This document shows positions 63,655-64,000 of a DNA stretch of 64,000 nucleotides, in pieces; the first letter of the stretch is position 1, and every line of letters starts with the position of its first letter. Position numbers and translations under genes: made by a program. The stretch covers positions 5,213,501 to 5,277,500 of the forward strand of contig CAMRHE010000067.1 of NCBI GenBank assembly GCA_947044405.1. The letters run 5' to 3'. Below the pieces are notes generated by a model that searched no databases, had not been told where the DNA came from, and saw only the letters and a program-made list of their open reading frames with translations. The DNA is from Leptodactylus fallax. Taxonomy: Eukaryota > Chordata > Amphibia > Anura > Leptodactylidae.

Positions 63655-64000
63655 ACACTGAATGGCCACTTTATTGGAGACACCAGACCTTTTATGATTG
63701 GAGCTTCGCTGGATGGAAATTAGACCTGTGACCCCGGAGTGAAGAGTAAAATCAAGTAAGTATATATTCCATAATGTAAAATCATTTCCTGGTCAGATGA
63801 ATTCAGATTTCTGTTGTACCATGCCAATGGGGTCAGATTTGACACAAGAGGCATGAGTCAATGAACCCTGTTAGGTGTCAACAGTTCAGACTGGAGGAGT
63901 ACCAGTGTTTGGTGGCATGTACCTGTGGGTGGACGTTGAGACAGTACGGCTTACCTAAGCATCGTACCTGATCAAGTTCATCAATCCATGCCAGGACAAT
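63655..64000 (+). pseudogene. Tc1/mariner-type transposon fragment, cut by window end
   Basis: An end-like CACTGAATGGCCACTTTATT plus ggagacaccagac is followed, after a gap of about 100 bp, by a decayed transposase: WSDEFRFLLYHANGVRF (first catalytic Asp in WSDE) and a degenerate VPVFGGMYLWV in place of the conserved VMVWG. This lineage differs from the two DD34E copies above. The jump from terminus to mid-gene implies an internal deletion. The remainder lies outside the window. Confidence 0.7.

Overview
This is a vertebrate nuclear window, very probably from a frog (anuran). It is AT-rich and intron-dominated, and long open reading frames are almost absent. The interspersed repeats are of types I recognise from anuran genomes: short palindromic elements bounded by TTAA, hAT-type repeats rich in GGAGTCGG-like motifs, tRNA-derived SINEs with an LINE2-like tail, CR1-type and L1/Tx1-type LINEs, and Tc1-like transposons. 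The species assignment is an inference from repeats and gene family, not a database result.

The only host gene I can support is CNPY1 (canopy FGF signalling regulator 1), on the minus strand and spread over most of the window. Three coding exons with consensus splice sites join in phase: 52826-52711, 20181-19975 and 19303-19207. Together they encode 140 complete codons of a saposin-like canopy protein, with four of the family's six conserved cysteines. The exon for the signal peptide and first cysteine was not found and probably lies above 52826, inside or beyond the window. The last exon is uncertain; a weak candidate is 15215-15133. In other vertebrates EN2 lies beyond the 3' end of CNPY1, so EN2 would be expected below coordinate 1. 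No engrailed sequence is visible here.

Layout: 1-15 kb is presumed 3' flank, with palindromic elements, a broken CR1-type LINE carrying a nested SINE tail (8575-10005), a tRNA-derived SINE and a repeat-poor block. 15-20 kb holds the 3' part of CNPY1. 20-52.7 kb is one 32.5-kb intron with a minisatellite (23660-24558), a dead Tc1-like transposon (24674-25968), many palindromic elements, and a repeat-poor stretch near 34.4-35.7 kb that may be conserved regulatory DNA. 52.7-64 kb is the upstream intron or flank, with a second deleted Tc1-like copy set in a (TA)n(CA)n microsatellite, more palindromic and hAT-type repeats, degenerate tandem arrays and a third Tc1-like fragment cut by the window end.

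Repeats make up most of the recognisable content. At least three unrelated palindromic families occur three or more times each. No intact transposase or reverse transcriptase is left, so any mobilisation would need enzymes from elsewhere.
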